A stretch of DNA of 64,000 nt, taken from positions 248,001 through 312,000 of the forward strand of contig NZ_WTVH02000009.1 in the NCBI RefSeq assembly GCF_012910785.2, given 5' to 3'. Every line of letters begins with the position of its first letter. The first letter of the stretch is position 1. This DNA is from Aromatoleum buckelii. Lineage in GTDB: Bacteria > Pseudomonadota > Gammaproteobacteria > Burkholderiales > Rhodocyclaceae. Made by a program: the position numbers and the translations under genes. Shown one piece after another: positions 1 to 8,465 of the stretch. Below the pieces are notes generated by a model, which did no database searches, was not told the DNA's origin, and was given only the letters and a program-made list of their open reading frames with translations.

Positions 1-481
1 CGGGATGGGTCGCGCCCTGAACGGGGATGCGGGGGGCGCGTTTTTCACGCCGCTGGGGGGAGTGTCCGGGGCGGCAGGCGCGCTGCGGGTGGCGATCTCG
101 GACCCGCAGGCCATAGCCGCCGCCACGTCAGATGCAGGCCCTGTCCGCCCTTCTGATAACCGGAATGCGCTGGAACTGGCGAAGCTGCAGACCAACCGCT
201 CGGTCGTCACCCTTGGCACGGGGGGTACCGCAGCCATCGGATCGGCGTATTCCCAGTTGGTCAGCTCGGTCGGCAACAAGACGCGTGAAGTCCAGATCGG
301 GCTGAAGGCGCAGGAAGCGCAGCTCGACCAGGCGACTGCTGCGCAGCAAGCGCTTTCCGGCGTCAATCTCGACGAAGAGGCGGCCAACCTGATCCGTTAC
401 CAGCAGTCCTACCAAGCGGCGGCGCGCGTGATGTCGGTCGCGGGCACGCTGTTCGACGAAATCCTCTCGATCGCGCGCTGA
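1..481 (+). CDS. flgK: Flagellar hook-associated protein 1 FlgK, C-terminal part (5' end outside window)
   Basis: The reading frame is open from the window edge and ends in TGA at 479-481, so only the last roughly 159 residues are present. The final segment (EEAANLIRYQQSYQAAARVMSVAGTLFDEIL) follows the conserved FlgK C-terminal helix, in which N-L-x-x-Y-Q-x-x-Y-x-A-x-A is typical of axial flagellar proteins. FlgK joins the hook to the filament. It lies 13 bp before flgL, the usual flgKL pairing. The internal ATG at position 5 is not the start, because the gene clearly continues upstream. Confidence 0.93.
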   Translation, partial: GMGRALNGDAGGAFFTPLGGVSGAAGALRVAISDPQAIAAATSDAGPVRPSDNRNALELAKLQTNRSVVTLGTGGTAAIGSAYSQLVSSVGNKTREVQIGLKAQEAQLDQATAAQQALSGVNLDEEAANLIRYQQSYQAAARVMSVAGTLFDEILSIAR

Positions 482-494
482 ACCGGGTGACCTC

Positions 495-1394
495 ATGAGA
501 ATCTCCACGAGCATGATCTTCGACTCCGGCCGCGACGCGATGCTGCGACAAAGCGCCGATCTGCTCCATACCCAGCAGCAGCTCTCGACCGGCAAGCGCG
601 TGCTGACGCCGTCCGACGACCCGATCGCGGCGGCGCGCGCACTCGAGGTTTCGCAGACCAAAAGCATCAACGAGCAGTTCCAGACGAACCAGGGCCATGC
701 GAGCGACGCGCTCGCCTCGCTCGAAAGCAGCCTCGGCAGCATCGGCGACATCCTCACGTACATCCGCACGCGCGCGATCCAGGCCGGCAACGCGGCGCTG
801 TCGCCGACCGAGCACGAGGCGATCGCAGTCGATGTCGAGGCGCAGTTCAACGCGCTGGTCGGCCTCGCGAACAGCAAGGACGGAAGCGGCGAATACCGGT
901 TCGGCGGTTACCAGTCGGGCGGCAAGCCCTTCTCCGACCAGCTTGCTTACGTGGGCGACGCCGGCGTGCGCGAAATCCAGGTGGCGCCGTCGCGGAGGAT
1001 GGCGGTCGGAGTGCCGGGCAGCGAGGTGTTCATGGTCGACGGGGATCAATCCCGGATGTTCGCGGCGATTTCCGGGTTGATCGACGGCTTGCGCAGCCCG
1101 CCGGCAGGGGGCGTCGCCGCGGTGGTCGCGAACGCGATCGACGGCATGGATGCCGCGTTCGACAAGGTGAACACGCTCCGCGCGTCGGTCGGTTCGCGGA
1201 TGGTCGAACTCGACGCGCTCGCGGACGTCTCGGCGACGCAGGACGTGCAGTATGCCGAGACGCTGTCGCGGCTGCAGGATCTCGACTATGCGGAGGCGAT
1301 CTCGCGTTTCTCGAAGCAGCAGGCGATCCTCGAGGCCGCGCAGCAGTCGTATGTACGCACGACTGGCTTGTCGCTGTTCGACCTGCTGCGCTGA
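495..1394 (+). CDS. flgL: Flagellar hook-associated protein 3 FlgL (hook-filament junction)
   Basis: A 299-residue protein with the flagellin-like N-terminus MRISTSMIFDSG and the segment TGKRVLTPSDDPIAAARALE, characteristic of FlgL. The C-terminal helix has SRFSKQQAILEAAQQSYVRTTGLSLFDLL. Length matches the family (about 300). FlgL assembles distal to FlgK as the second junction protein and is exported by the flagellar type III apparatus. It follows flgK closely and is probably cotranscribed with it. Confidence 0.95.
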   Translation: MRISTSMIFDSGRDAMLRQSADLLHTQQQLSTGKRVLTPSDDPIAAARALEVSQTKSINEQFQTNQGHASDALASLESSLGSIGDILTYIRTRAIQAGNAALSPTEHEAIAVDVEAQFNALVGLANSKDGSGEYRFGGYQSGGKPFSDQLAYVGDAGVREIQVAPSRRMAVGVPGSEVFMVDGDQSRMFAAISGLIDGLRSPPAGGVAAVVANAIDGMDAAFDKVNTLRASVGSRMVELDALADVSATQDVQYAETLSRLQDLDYAEAISRFSKQQAILEAAQQSYVRTTGLSLFDLLR

Positions 1395-1400
1395 GCGACA

Positions 1401-1847
1401 GTGACGCTCCGCCGCATCGCGCTGTGCCTGATTTTCCCGCTCGCCGGCGGCTGCCTCGCGTTGCCGCTGCCGCGTCATGCCGGCGCGGATGCCGCGGGCG
1501 AAAGCGCCGCGGCGCCGCGGCTGAACGACGGCGATTATCCCGTGCCGGCTCCGGTCGCGTATCTGCCCCACGACCCGCAGTCGCTCGCCTGGGACTTGGG
1601 CATCGTGCGGCTCGACGCCGAGCGCGTGCGCTTCGACCTGCGGATGAAGTCCCTCGTCACCGGCGGCGAAGGCGAGGCGCGGCAGGTGTTCGCGCGCGCG
1701 GCGCAGCGCTTCGCGGACGCCGGAGGGTTTGCCGGGTTCGAGGTGGTGCGCTTCGAGGAGAGCGTCGAATCGAGCTGGCCGTTCGCCCACCGTGTCGCGG
1801 TCGGCGAAGTGCGTCTCGTGCGCTCGCGCATCTGGCCGGGAATGTAG
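1401..1847 (+). CDS. Small putative lipoprotein, unknown function, downstream of flgL
   Basis: This 148-residue product starts at GTG 1401, 6 bp after the flgL stop. Its N-terminus has a basic residue pair, a short hydrophobic stretch and an LAGGC lipobox with Cys near residue 18, indicating lipoprotein processing. The rest is soluble and matches no family I recognise. Tight linkage to flgKL suggests cotranscription and perhaps an envelope role tied to the flagellum, but that is inference. It converges on fliR, whose stop lies 14 bp away on the other strand. Confidence 0.6.
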   Translation: MTLRRIALCLIFPLAGGCLALPLPRHAGADAAGESAAAPRLNDGDYPVPAPVAYLPHDPQSLAWDLGIVRLDAERVRFDLRMKSLVTGGEGEARQVFARAAQRFADAGGFAGFEVVRFEESVESSWPFAHRVAVGEVRLVRSRIWPGM

Positions 1848-1860
1848 CGGCGCGGGCCGC

Positions 1861-2640
1861 TCAACCGAACGCGCGGAACAGCTCGTCGATCGCCCCGAAG
1901 CCGCGTTCGAAAAGACTCTGCAGCACCGGCGCGAGCGTGTCGAGGCTCAGCAGCAGCACGAGGAATCCGACCGACAGCGTCACCGGAAAGCCGACGGCGA
2001 ACAGGTTGAGCTGCGGCGCGGCGCGCGTCAGCACGCCGAGCGCGGTGTTCGTGATCAACAGCGCCGCGACCATCGGCAGCGCCATCATCAGGCCGGACGC
2101 GAACATCACCGCGGCGTAGCGCACGATCAGCAGCCAGCCGTCCGCTCCCGGCACCGCCCCCACCGGCAGCCACTCGAAACTCGCGACGAGCCCTTGCACG
2201 AGCATCAGGTGGCCGTCGAGCGCGACGAACACCAGCAGCGCGACCAGGCCGAGGAATTCCGCGATCACCGACGTCTGCCCGCCGGTCTGCGGGCTGAAAA
2301 ACACGGCGAACGACAGGCCCATCTGCAGGCCGATCATCTCGCCGGCGACGTCGACCGCCGCGAACACCAGCCGCATCACGAAACCCATCGCGATGCCGAT
2401 GAACGCCTGTTGCGCGAATATCGCCAGTTGCTCCATCGAGCCTCCCGGCACCGGGGGCATCGGCGGCAGCGCCGGCAGCACGGCCATCGCGATCGCCAGG
2501 CCGACGGCGAGGCGGACCCGCACCGGGACCATGCGATTGCCGAACAGCGGCGCCGCCGACACCAGTCCGAGCACGCGCGCGAGCGGGAACATCAGCGCCG
2601 CGATCCACGCATCGAGCTGGGCGGAAGTCAGGCTGATCAT
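1861..2640 (-). CDS. fliR: Flagellar type III export gate protein FliR
   Basis: A 259-residue polytopic membrane protein with about six hydrophobic segments. The opening SAQLDAWIAALMFPLARVLGLVSAAPLFG is the typical FliR N-terminus with conserved R-x-x-x-x-x-x-x-P-x-F. FliR forms the export gate with FliP and FliQ in the MS ring. It is the last gene of the minus-strand fliF-to-fliR operon, 16 bp after fliQ. Confidence 0.95.
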   Translation of the reverse strand: MISLTSAQLDAWIAALMFPLARVLGLVSAAPLFGNRMVPVRVRLAVGLAIAMAVLPALPPMPPVPGGSMEQLAIFAQQAFIGIAMGFVMRLVFAAVDVAGEMIGLQMGLSFAVFFSPQTGGQTSVIAEFLGLVALLVFVALDGHLMLVQGLVASFEWLPVGAVPGADGWLLIVRYAAVMFASGLMMALPMVAALLITNTALGVLTRAAPQLNLFAVGFPVTLSVGFLVLLLSLDTLAPVLQSLFERGFGAIDELFRAFG

Positions 2641-2656
2641 CGTCGCCGCGACGCGT

Positions 2657-2926
2657 TCAGCCGATCAGCGTCGGGATCGATTCGAACAGGCGGCGGGTGA
2701 AATCGGTAATCAGCGCGATCATCCAGTGCCCGGCGACGACCATCGTCGCAAACACGGCGACGAGCTTCGGCACGAAAGTCAGCGTCATTTCGTTGATCTG
2801 CGTCGCGGCCTGGAAGACGCTGACGATGAGGCCGGTGATCAGCGCGGCGAGAAACAGCGGCGCCGCCATCAGCAGCGTGATTTCGACGGCCTGGCGGCCG
2901 ATGTCGACGACGATGCCGGGAGTCAT
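2657..2926 (-). CDS. fliQ: Flagellar export gate protein FliQ
   Basis: 89 residues, the standard FliQ length, with two membrane-spanning segments. The sequence QAATQINEMTLTFVPKL is a FliQ signature. It packs around FliP/FliR in the export gate. It sits between fliP (16 bp upstream) and fliR. Confidence 0.95.
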   Translation of the reverse strand: MTPGIVVDIGRQAVEITLLMAAPLFLAALITGLIVSVFQAATQINEMTLTFVPKLVAVFATMVVAGHWMIALITDFTRRLFESIPTLIG

Positions 2927-2942
2927 GGCTTGCCTTTACGGG

Positions 2943-3707
2943 TTAGAGAGCGAAACTCTGGACGAGCGAGCCGATCAGCAGCGTCCAGCCGTCGACCAGC
3001 ACGAACAGCATGATCTTGAACGGCAGCGACACGATCACCGGCGACATCATCATCATGCCCATCGACATCAGCACCGAGGCGACGACCATGTCGATGATCA
3101 GGAACGGAATGAACACGACGAAGCCGATCTGGAACGCGGTCTTGAGTTCCGACGTGACGAATGCCGGCACGACGACGCGCATCGGCAGGTCCTCGGCCTT
3201 TTCGACCGGCGGAGTCTTCGACAACCGCGCGAACAGCGCGAGATCCGGCTCGCGCACCTGTTTCAGCATGAACGCCTTGACCGGCACCGTGCCACGCTCG
3301 AGCGCCTCGTCGAAGCCGATCGTGCCTTGCGACATCGGCAGGTAAGCGTCGGCATAGACGCGCTCGACGACCGGCGACATGACGAAGAAAGTCAGGAACA
3401 GCGCGAGGCCGAGCAGCACCTGGTTTGGCGGCGAAGTCTGCGTGCCCATCGCGGTGCGCAGCAGCGCGAACACGATGATGATGCGCGTGAAGCTGGTCAT
3501 CATCAGCACGACCGCCGGCAGGAAGCTCAGCGACGTCAGCAGCAGCAGCGTTTGCACGCTCAGGCTGTAGGTCGTGCCGCCTCCCGGGGCAGGTGTGCCG
3601 GTGATCGCGGGCAGGCCTTGCGCCGCGGCGGTCAGCGGCGCGAGCAGCAGCAGTGCGGTGAGGGCACGGGCGAGGGCGCGGGCGAACATCGGGCGCTCAG
3701 CGCGCAT
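2943..3707 (-). CDS. fliP: Flagellar export gate protein FliP
   Basis: A full FliP with a cleavable signal peptide ([18 protein letters not shown]), then conserved FliP blocks [20 protein letters not shown] and [16 protein letters not shown], and near the end [20 protein letters not shown]. Two starts are plausible. ATG 3707 gives 254 residues and overlaps the fliO stop by 11 bp. ATG 3689 gives 248 residues and places the signal peptide at the very N-terminus. An open frame continues further upstream but is out of keeping with the family length. FliP is the core of the flagellar export gate. Confidence 0.93.
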   Translation of the reverse strand: MRAERPMFARALARALTALLLLAPLTAAAQGLPAITGTPAPGGGTTYSLSVQTLLLLTSLSFLPAVVLMMTSFTRIIIVFALLRTAMGTQTSPPNQVLLGLALFLTFFVMSPVVERVYADAYLPMSQGTIGFDEALERGTVPVKAFMLKQVREPDLALFARLSKTPPVEKAEDLPMRVVVPAFVTSELKTAFQIGFVVFIPFLIIDMVVASVLMSMGMMMMSPVIVSLPFKIMLFVLVDGWTLLIGSLVQSFAL

Positions 3708-4119
3708 CGTTGCGGCGCTCCATCGCCCGCCTGAGCCACCCCGGAAAATCGCCGGAAGCATGCGCCGACGGCTCGGCAAGCGCTGCGTCGGCGAGCTCGG
3801 CGGCCGCGACGGTATGCAAGGTGCGAACGTTCGATGCGGTGACGCCGAGCACCAGCACCTGCCCGGCGATTTCGACGAGGACGACGCGTTCGCGCGCTCC
3901 GACCGCGACCGCGCCGAGCACTTTCAGGCCGGCTGCGGCCCCGCGCGGCGCCGACAGACGCTTGAGCAGCCACAGGCTCGCGAGCAGCAGCCCGATGACG
4001 ATCGCGAGCCCGAAGAGGGTCTGTCCGAGGCTGCCGGCAAAGTCGGGGCTCGCGTCGGCGGCCTGCAGCGAAGGGGCGGCGGTCGCCAGGAAAAAGGGGA
4101 GGATGCTGCGTGCGTTCAC
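3697..4119 (-). CDS. fliO: Flagellar biosynthesis protein FliO
   Basis: 140 residues: a signal-like N-terminus, one strong membrane segment ([19 protein letters not shown]), then a small cytoplasmic beta domain containing [21 protein letters not shown], the conserved FliO pattern. FliO helps FliP assemble. It overlaps the 5' end of fliP and follows fliN after a gap of about 177 bp. Confidence 0.9.
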   Translation of the reverse strand: MNARSILPFFLATAAPSLQAADASPDFAGSLGQTLFGLAIVIGLLLASLWLLKRLSAPRGAAAGLKVLGAVAVGARERVVLVEIAGQVLVLGVTASNVRTLHTVAAAELADAALAEPSAHASGDFPGWLRRAMERRNDAR

Positions 4120-4296
4120 GACCTGCTCGACGGCTTTGCGGATGGATGAACTTTAAGCGCCGCTGCATCGCCGCCAGCCTGCGATAAGACGGGCAAAAAG
4201 GTGATTGTTCGGCGCTTCGCCTGCCCCCGCGGCCGAGGCTTCGCCGGCCGAAACGGCCCGGCACAGGATCGTGATGCGAGAGTGTTTGCCTTGCGG

Positions 4297-4770
4297 TCAG
4301 CCGCGGATTTTCCGCATCCGTTCAGCCGGCGTGATGATGTCCGTCAGACGGATGCCGAACTTGTCGTTGACGACGACCACTTCGCCTTGCGCGATCAGCG
4401 TGCCGTTGACCAGCACGTCCATCGGTTCCCCGGCGAGGCCGTCGAGTTCGACCACCGACCCGTGCGCGAGCTGCAGCAGGTTGCGGATCGAGATCTTCGT
4501 GCGCCCGAGTTCGACGGTCAGCTGGACCGGAATGTCGAGGATCATGTCGAAATCGTTGAGTGCGCCGGAGCGCGGGCCGGGGGCGCCGAAGTCGGGGAAC
4601 AGGTGGCTCGCCGGCTTCGCCTGGTAAGGCGAGTCAGCCGCTGCGGCCGCGAGATCGGCGGCGACGCGGCGCGCTTCGGCGTCCGCGCCGTTTTCCGTTG
4701 CGGACTGTTCCATCATCGCCGCGGCCCAGTCGTCCTCGGTGATCTGGCCATCGTTGTCGTGCTCAGCCAT
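4297..4770 (-). CDS. fliN: Flagellar motor switch protein FliN
   Basis: 157 residues. The C-terminal SpoA domain is clear: DIPVQLTVELGRTKISIRNLL, then GSVVELDGLAGEPMDVLVNG and GEVVVVNDKFGIRLTDI. The N-terminal 75 residues are a variable acidic extension. FliN forms the lower C-ring with FliM and binds FliH. Its ATG overlaps the fliM 3' end by 8 bp, suggesting translational coupling. Confidence 0.95.
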   Translation of the reverse strand: MAEHDNDGQITEDDWAAAMMEQSATENGADAEARRVAADLAAAAADSPYQAKPASHLFPDFGAPGPRSGALNDFDMILDIPVQLTVELGRTKISIRNLLQLAHGSVVELDGLAGEPMDVLVNGTLIAQGEVVVVNDKFGIRLTDIITPAERMRKIRG

Positions 4771-5770
4771 GGTGGCCTCCGGGTGGTGAGTTGTCGGCGT
4801 TGTCGCTGGCGAGGAAGCGTTCGACTTTCACGGCATACTTGGCGCCCTGCCGGCCGTAGCCCAGTTCGAGGATCGGAGTGCCGTCGACTTCGCCGTGCAC
4901 GTGTTCCGGGACGTCGATCGGGATCACGTCGCCGACGCGCATGTTGACGATGTCGCGCAGCGAGATTCGCGCGCTGCCGAGGTTGCAGACGAGTTCGACG
5001 TCGGCCGCCTGCAGCTGCCGCGTCAGCAGCTTGATCCAGCGGTTGTCCTGTGTCAGGTGGTCGCTCTGCATCGTCGAGTACAAGAGGTCGCGGATCGGTT
5101 CGACCATCGAGTACGGGAAGCACACGTGCATGTCGGCCTGCGAGCCGCCGAATTCCAGCGAGAAGCTCGCCGAGATGACGATCTCGGACGGCGTCGCGAT
5201 GTTCGCGAACTGCGAGTTCATCTCCGAGCGGACGTATTCCATCTCGATCTTGAACACCGGCGCCCACGCGCGCGAATATTCGGCGAACACGACGCCGAGC
5301 ATGCCCTGGATGATGCGCTGCTCGGTCGGCGTGAAATCGCGCCCTTCGACGCGCGAATGGAAGCGCCCGTCGCCACCGAACATGTTGTCGACGACGAGGA
5401 ACACCAGGTTCGGGTCGAACACGACAAGGCCGGTGCCGCGCAGCGGTTTCGCCAGCACCAGGTTGAGGTTCGTCGGCACGACGAGGTTGCGGACGAATTC
5501 GCCGTATTTCTGCACCTTCACCGGCCCGACCGAGACTTCGGCGTTGCGGTGCATGTAGTTGAACAGGCCGATGCGCAGGTAGCGGGCGAAGCGCTCGTGG
5601 ATCAGCTCCATCGTCGGCATGCGCCCGCGGACGATGCGTTCCTGCGTCGCGAGGTTGTACGGCCGCACGCCTCCCGGCTCGACGGCATCCTCTTCGAGTT
5701 CCTCCGGTTCCCCGGCGACCCCTTTCAGCAGGGCGTCGACTTCCTCCTGTGACAGAAAATCGGAAGACAT
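4763..5770 (-). CDS. fliM: Flagellar motor switch protein FliM
   Basis: 335 residues from ATG 5770; an upstream in-frame extension is not FliM-like. The N-terminal MSSDFLSQEEVDALLKG is the conserved CheY-P binding segment. The middle domain includes HERFARYLRIGLFNYMHR and the C-terminus carries a SpoA domain ending near HVHGEVDGTPILELGYGRQG. FliM receives the chemotaxis signal in the C-ring. It lies between fliL (13 bp) and fliN (8-bp overlap). Confidence 0.96.
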   Translation of the reverse strand: MSSDFLSQEEVDALLKGVAGEPEELEEDAVEPGGVRPYNLATQERIVRGRMPTMELIHERFARYLRIGLFNYMHRNAEVSVGPVKVQKYGEFVRNLVVPTNLNLVLAKPLRGTGLVVFDPNLVFLVVDNMFGGDGRFHSRVEGRDFTPTEQRIIQGMLGVVFAEYSRAWAPVFKIEMEYVRSEMNSQFANIATPSEIVISASFSLEFGGSQADMHVCFPYSMVEPIRDLLYSTMQSDHLTQDNRWIKLLTRQLQAADVELVCNLGSARISLRDIVNMRVGDVIPIDVPEHVHGEVDGTPILELGYGRQGAKYAVKVERFLASDNADNSPPGGHHG

Positions 5771-5783
5771 GGCTGCCGTTTCC

Positions 5784-6344
5784 CTACTGGATGATGAACG
5801 AGTCGAAAAGCACTGCCTGAATCGGTCCGGCCGGTCTGTTCCCGCCACCGCTTTTGGACGGCGGAGCGCCGAGCATGCTGTTGGTGCGTTCGACGATCTC
5901 GTCGGCGAGCGCTGCGCGATCTTCGGGAGTCGATAGTTCGGACGGCAGTTTGCCGGCGAGCAGCAGGTTGATCTCGTGCCGGATCGAGGGCATGAAGCCT
6001 TTCAGGTTTTCACCGGTTTTCGCGTCCGCAGTGCGCAACGCCAGCACGACCTGCAAATAGCGCTCACCCTCCGCGGGGGAAAGGTTGACGGTGAACGGTT
6101 CGAGCGGGACGAAAGTCGGCGGCTTGCTCAGGTCGACGACGGGGGCGGCGACATGCTCCTCGGCATGTTCGTCGGCCCGGGCGTTGTTTTTCTTCAGCAT
6201 CAGCAGGCCGACGACTCCTGCAGCGAGCAGGAGCAGGATCACGGCCAGCGCAATGACAATGACCACGAGCTTCTTCGGCCGTCTGCGCATCCGTGCAGGT
6301 TCTGCTGCTGCATCTGCCGGGGCGGCAGGGGGAGCCTTGGCCAT
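5784..6344 (-). CDS. fliL: Flagellar basal body-associated protein FliL
   Basis: A 186-residue single-pass protein: a basic cytoplasmic tail (MRRRPKK), one membrane helix, an acidic linker, and a periplasmic domain with FVPLEPFTVNL and RYLQVVLALRTAD, diagnostic of FliL. ATG 6344 is preferred over the adjacent upstream TTG because a GGAGA ribosome site lies 8 nt upstream of it. FliL associates with the stator ring. It starts the distal fliLMNOPQR part of the operon. Confidence 0.92.
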   Translation of the reverse strand: MAKAPPAAPADAAAEPARMRRRPKKLVVIVIALAVILLLLAAGVVGLLMLKKNNARADEHAEEHVAAPVVDLSKPPTFVPLEPFTVNLSPAEGERYLQVVLALRTADAKTGENLKGFMPSIRHEINLLLAGKLPSELSTPEDRAALADEIVERTNSMLGAPPSKSGGGNRPAGPIQAVLFDSFIIQ

Positions 6345-6441
6345 CAATCATTTCTCCAATATCGACAATCGAGAGTATGTGCGCGGCAGACGTTGCGCGA
6401 AGGGCCGAAAAGTGGGGTACAGCGGCCGCAATTCAGGCGCT

Positions 6442-7767
6442 TCACGCAAAGGTATCGACCCTTCCCGTGCCGGCGCGCGACCAGTCGACGGACATCGGCA
6501 CGGGCGCACCGGTCTCTACGCCGGATGCGGCGCCGGATGCCGGGCCTCGCGCATGGCGTCCGGACGGGCTTTCCTGTCCGGCTTGCTGCCCGTCCGATGT
6601 GCCGACGCTGGTCTCGCCGAGGCTGATGCCGGCCTGCTGCATCATCTCGCGCAGGCGCGGCATCGCCTGTTCGAGCGCGTCGCGTGCCGCGGACGTCGCG
6701 GCGACGAAATGGGCGACGGTCTGGTCGCCACTGACGTGGATGGAGACTTCGAGTTTGCCCATCTGCGGCGGCGTGAGGACGAGCTCGGCCTTCGACTCGT
6801 TGCGCCCGACCAGCCACACCACGCGATTTCCGATCTCCTCGGCCCACGCGCGCTGCTGGCCGGCAGGTGTGTGCACGGGCAGCTGCGATACGGGTTCGCT
6901 GCGCACGGCTGCGTTGAAGCCGGCGCCGGGCACACTGGTGGCGGGGCCGCCAGTGGTGAAGGACGCATCGCCGGGCGGGCCGGGAATCGCTCCGGCAGAG
7001 TCGGGAAGCTGCGCTTCGACGGGCGCCGGCAGTAGAGCGGCCAAACCGCGATTCGCATCTCCTTGCGCGGATCGGCCGGCAACATTGAGGCGCTCGCCGC
7101 TGCCGCCGTGCGCCTCGCCTGGCGCGGCGGTCACTTCGGCAATCAGTTTTTCGAGCAGCGGCACTGCGGAGGCGCGTTCGGTGCCGTCCTGCAGCACGGG
7201 CGCTGAAACGGCCTGATCGCCGGCTACGGCGGTTTCAGCGGCGATCACGGCGGCAGGAGGGGGCACGAGGCCGGCAAAGCTTGCCGTGAACGCCGTATCG
7301 GGCGGCGGCGCTGCGCTTTCGCCTGTGACGATGCTTTCGGCCGCAGGCACGAGCGACGAAGTCGGCTGCTGCTGCACCTCCACAGCACTCGCGCGATCCT
7401 CGCTGCCTGTTTCGCCATCACTGGCGGATGTGGCATTCACGGCTTCGGCAGGGGTGTCCCGGTCGATGCGAGGCTGAACCTCCTGCGCCCGGTCAGCGGT
7501 CGCCGCGTCCTCCTTTCGGCGAAGTTCCCGGCCCCGATCCCGGTCGGAGACAGGCGGTGTTTCCCGGCGCTCCGGCCCACGTCCGGTGGCGACCGCTCGT
7601 GTGCGGGCAGGCTCGCGCTCGGCCGCACTCATCCGCCGTTCGAGCGCGTTTGAAAAGCTGTTGCCGCCCGCGCTCGCAGAGCCCGCAGCGGGCGACGGCC
7701 GACCGGAAGTTGCCGCGGGAGTCGATGCGGGGGCGAGGAGCAACTTGTTCAACAGGGGATCCGGCAT
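6442..7767 (-). CDS. fliK: Flagellar hook-length control protein FliK
   Basis: 441 residues from ATG 7767 (MPDPLLNKLLLAPAS). The first 300 or so residues are low-complexity and rich in Ala, Pro, Ser and Glu, as expected of the ruler part. The C-terminal domain contains KAELVLTPPQMGKLEVSIHV, the Flg_hook substrate-specificity-switch signature, followed by a predicted helix with LEQAMPRLREMMQQAGI. FliK sets hook length by acting on FlhB. It lies between fliJ and fliL. Confidence 0.92.
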   Translation of the reverse strand: MPDPLLNKLLLAPASTPAATSGRPSPAAGSASAGGNSFSNALERRMSAAEREPARTRAVATGRGPERRETPPVSDRDRGRELRRKEDAATADRAQEVQPRIDRDTPAEAVNATSASDGETGSEDRASAVEVQQQPTSSLVPAAESIVTGESAAPPPDTAFTASFAGLVPPPAAVIAAETAVAGDQAVSAPVLQDGTERASAVPLLEKLIAEVTAAPGEAHGGSGERLNVAGRSAQGDANRGLAALLPAPVEAQLPDSAGAIPGPPGDASFTTGGPATSVPGAGFNAAVRSEPVSQLPVHTPAGQQRAWAEEIGNRVVWLVGRNESKAELVLTPPQMGKLEVSIHVSGDQTVAHFVAATSAARDALEQAMPRLREMMQQAGISLGETSVGTSDGQQAGQESPSGRHARGPASGAASGVETGAPVPMSVDWSRAGTGRVDTFA

Positions 7768-7784
7768 GTCGGGTTCTCTTCCGC

Positions 7785-7818
7785 GGCGAATGGCGCGTGG
7801 CGAATGGCGCGTGGCGAA
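7785..7818. repeat. Short tandem repeat in the fliJ-fliK gap
   Basis: Two exact tandem copies of a 14-bp unit (GGCGAATGGCGCGT at 7785 and 7799) plus a partial third copy fill most of the gap between fliJ and fliK. No function is evident; similar short GC-rich spacer repeats are common in high-GC proteobacteria. Confidence 0.7.
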
Positions 7819-7873
7819 GGGGGCGAAGGGGGATGGATTGGTCGCGATCAGCAAGCCTTGTGCCAGTCGCGGC

Positions 7874-8335
7874 TCACATCCCGGCGGCCTCGTCCTGGCT
7901 GCGATCGCGAAAACGCTTCGCTGCGTGCTCGTCGGACTGGCGCTGATCCTGACGGGCGGCTTTGCGCGCTTGATCGGTTTCATGACGTTCCTGCAGCGTG
8001 CCGAAAGCCTTGACCTTGTTTCGCTGCGCCATCCACGCGTGCTGGCCGGCGGCGGTGTGGCGGCGCGCGTTGGCGACGTTAGCCGCCTGCAGCGCGATCG
8101 CCTCGTCGATGCGGCCGATGAACGCGCTGTAGTTGCGCCACGCGTCCGGGCTGATGCCGTTGCGCGCGGTTTCCTGGAAGCGCGCTTCATACTCGGCACG
8201 ATAATTCTGCAGCAGCTCGAGCTTGCGGCTGCCTTCCTGTTCGGCGGCGACCAGCTCGCCGAGCCGGCGCGCCGCGTCGTCCATGCGGTTGCGGGTCAGG
8301 TCCAGCAGAGGTTGCAGCGGAAAAGGTTGGCTCAA
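7874..8335 (-). CDS. fliJ: Flagellar export chaperone / stalk protein FliJ
   Basis: 153 residues, almost wholly predicted as a long two-helix coiled coil, rich in Arg, Glu, Gln and Ala (PFPLQPLLDLTRNRMDDAARRLGEL at the start). Length and position directly after fliI are as in other flagellar operons. FliJ is the central stalk of the FliI ring and recycles export chaperones. Sequence conservation in FliJ is low, so the call rests on length, coiled-coil character and order. Confidence 0.9.
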   Translation of the reverse strand: MSQPFPLQPLLDLTRNRMDDAARRLGELVAAEQEGSRKLELLQNYRAEYEARFQETARNGISPDAWRNYSAFIGRIDEAIALQAANVANARRHTAAGQHAWMAQRNKVKAFGTLQERHETDQARKAARQDQRQSDEHAAKRFRDRSQDEAAGM

Positions 8336-8465
8336 AGGTTGGCTCGTCGGATCAGATCGGTTTGCGACGCCCAGCGGGCGCGGAGAATGGTGTTTGCATG
8401 CCCGGCCGGGATCGAACAGGGGGCGTCATTTTATGGCCCGACGGCCTGCGCAACCGTGCCACTTG

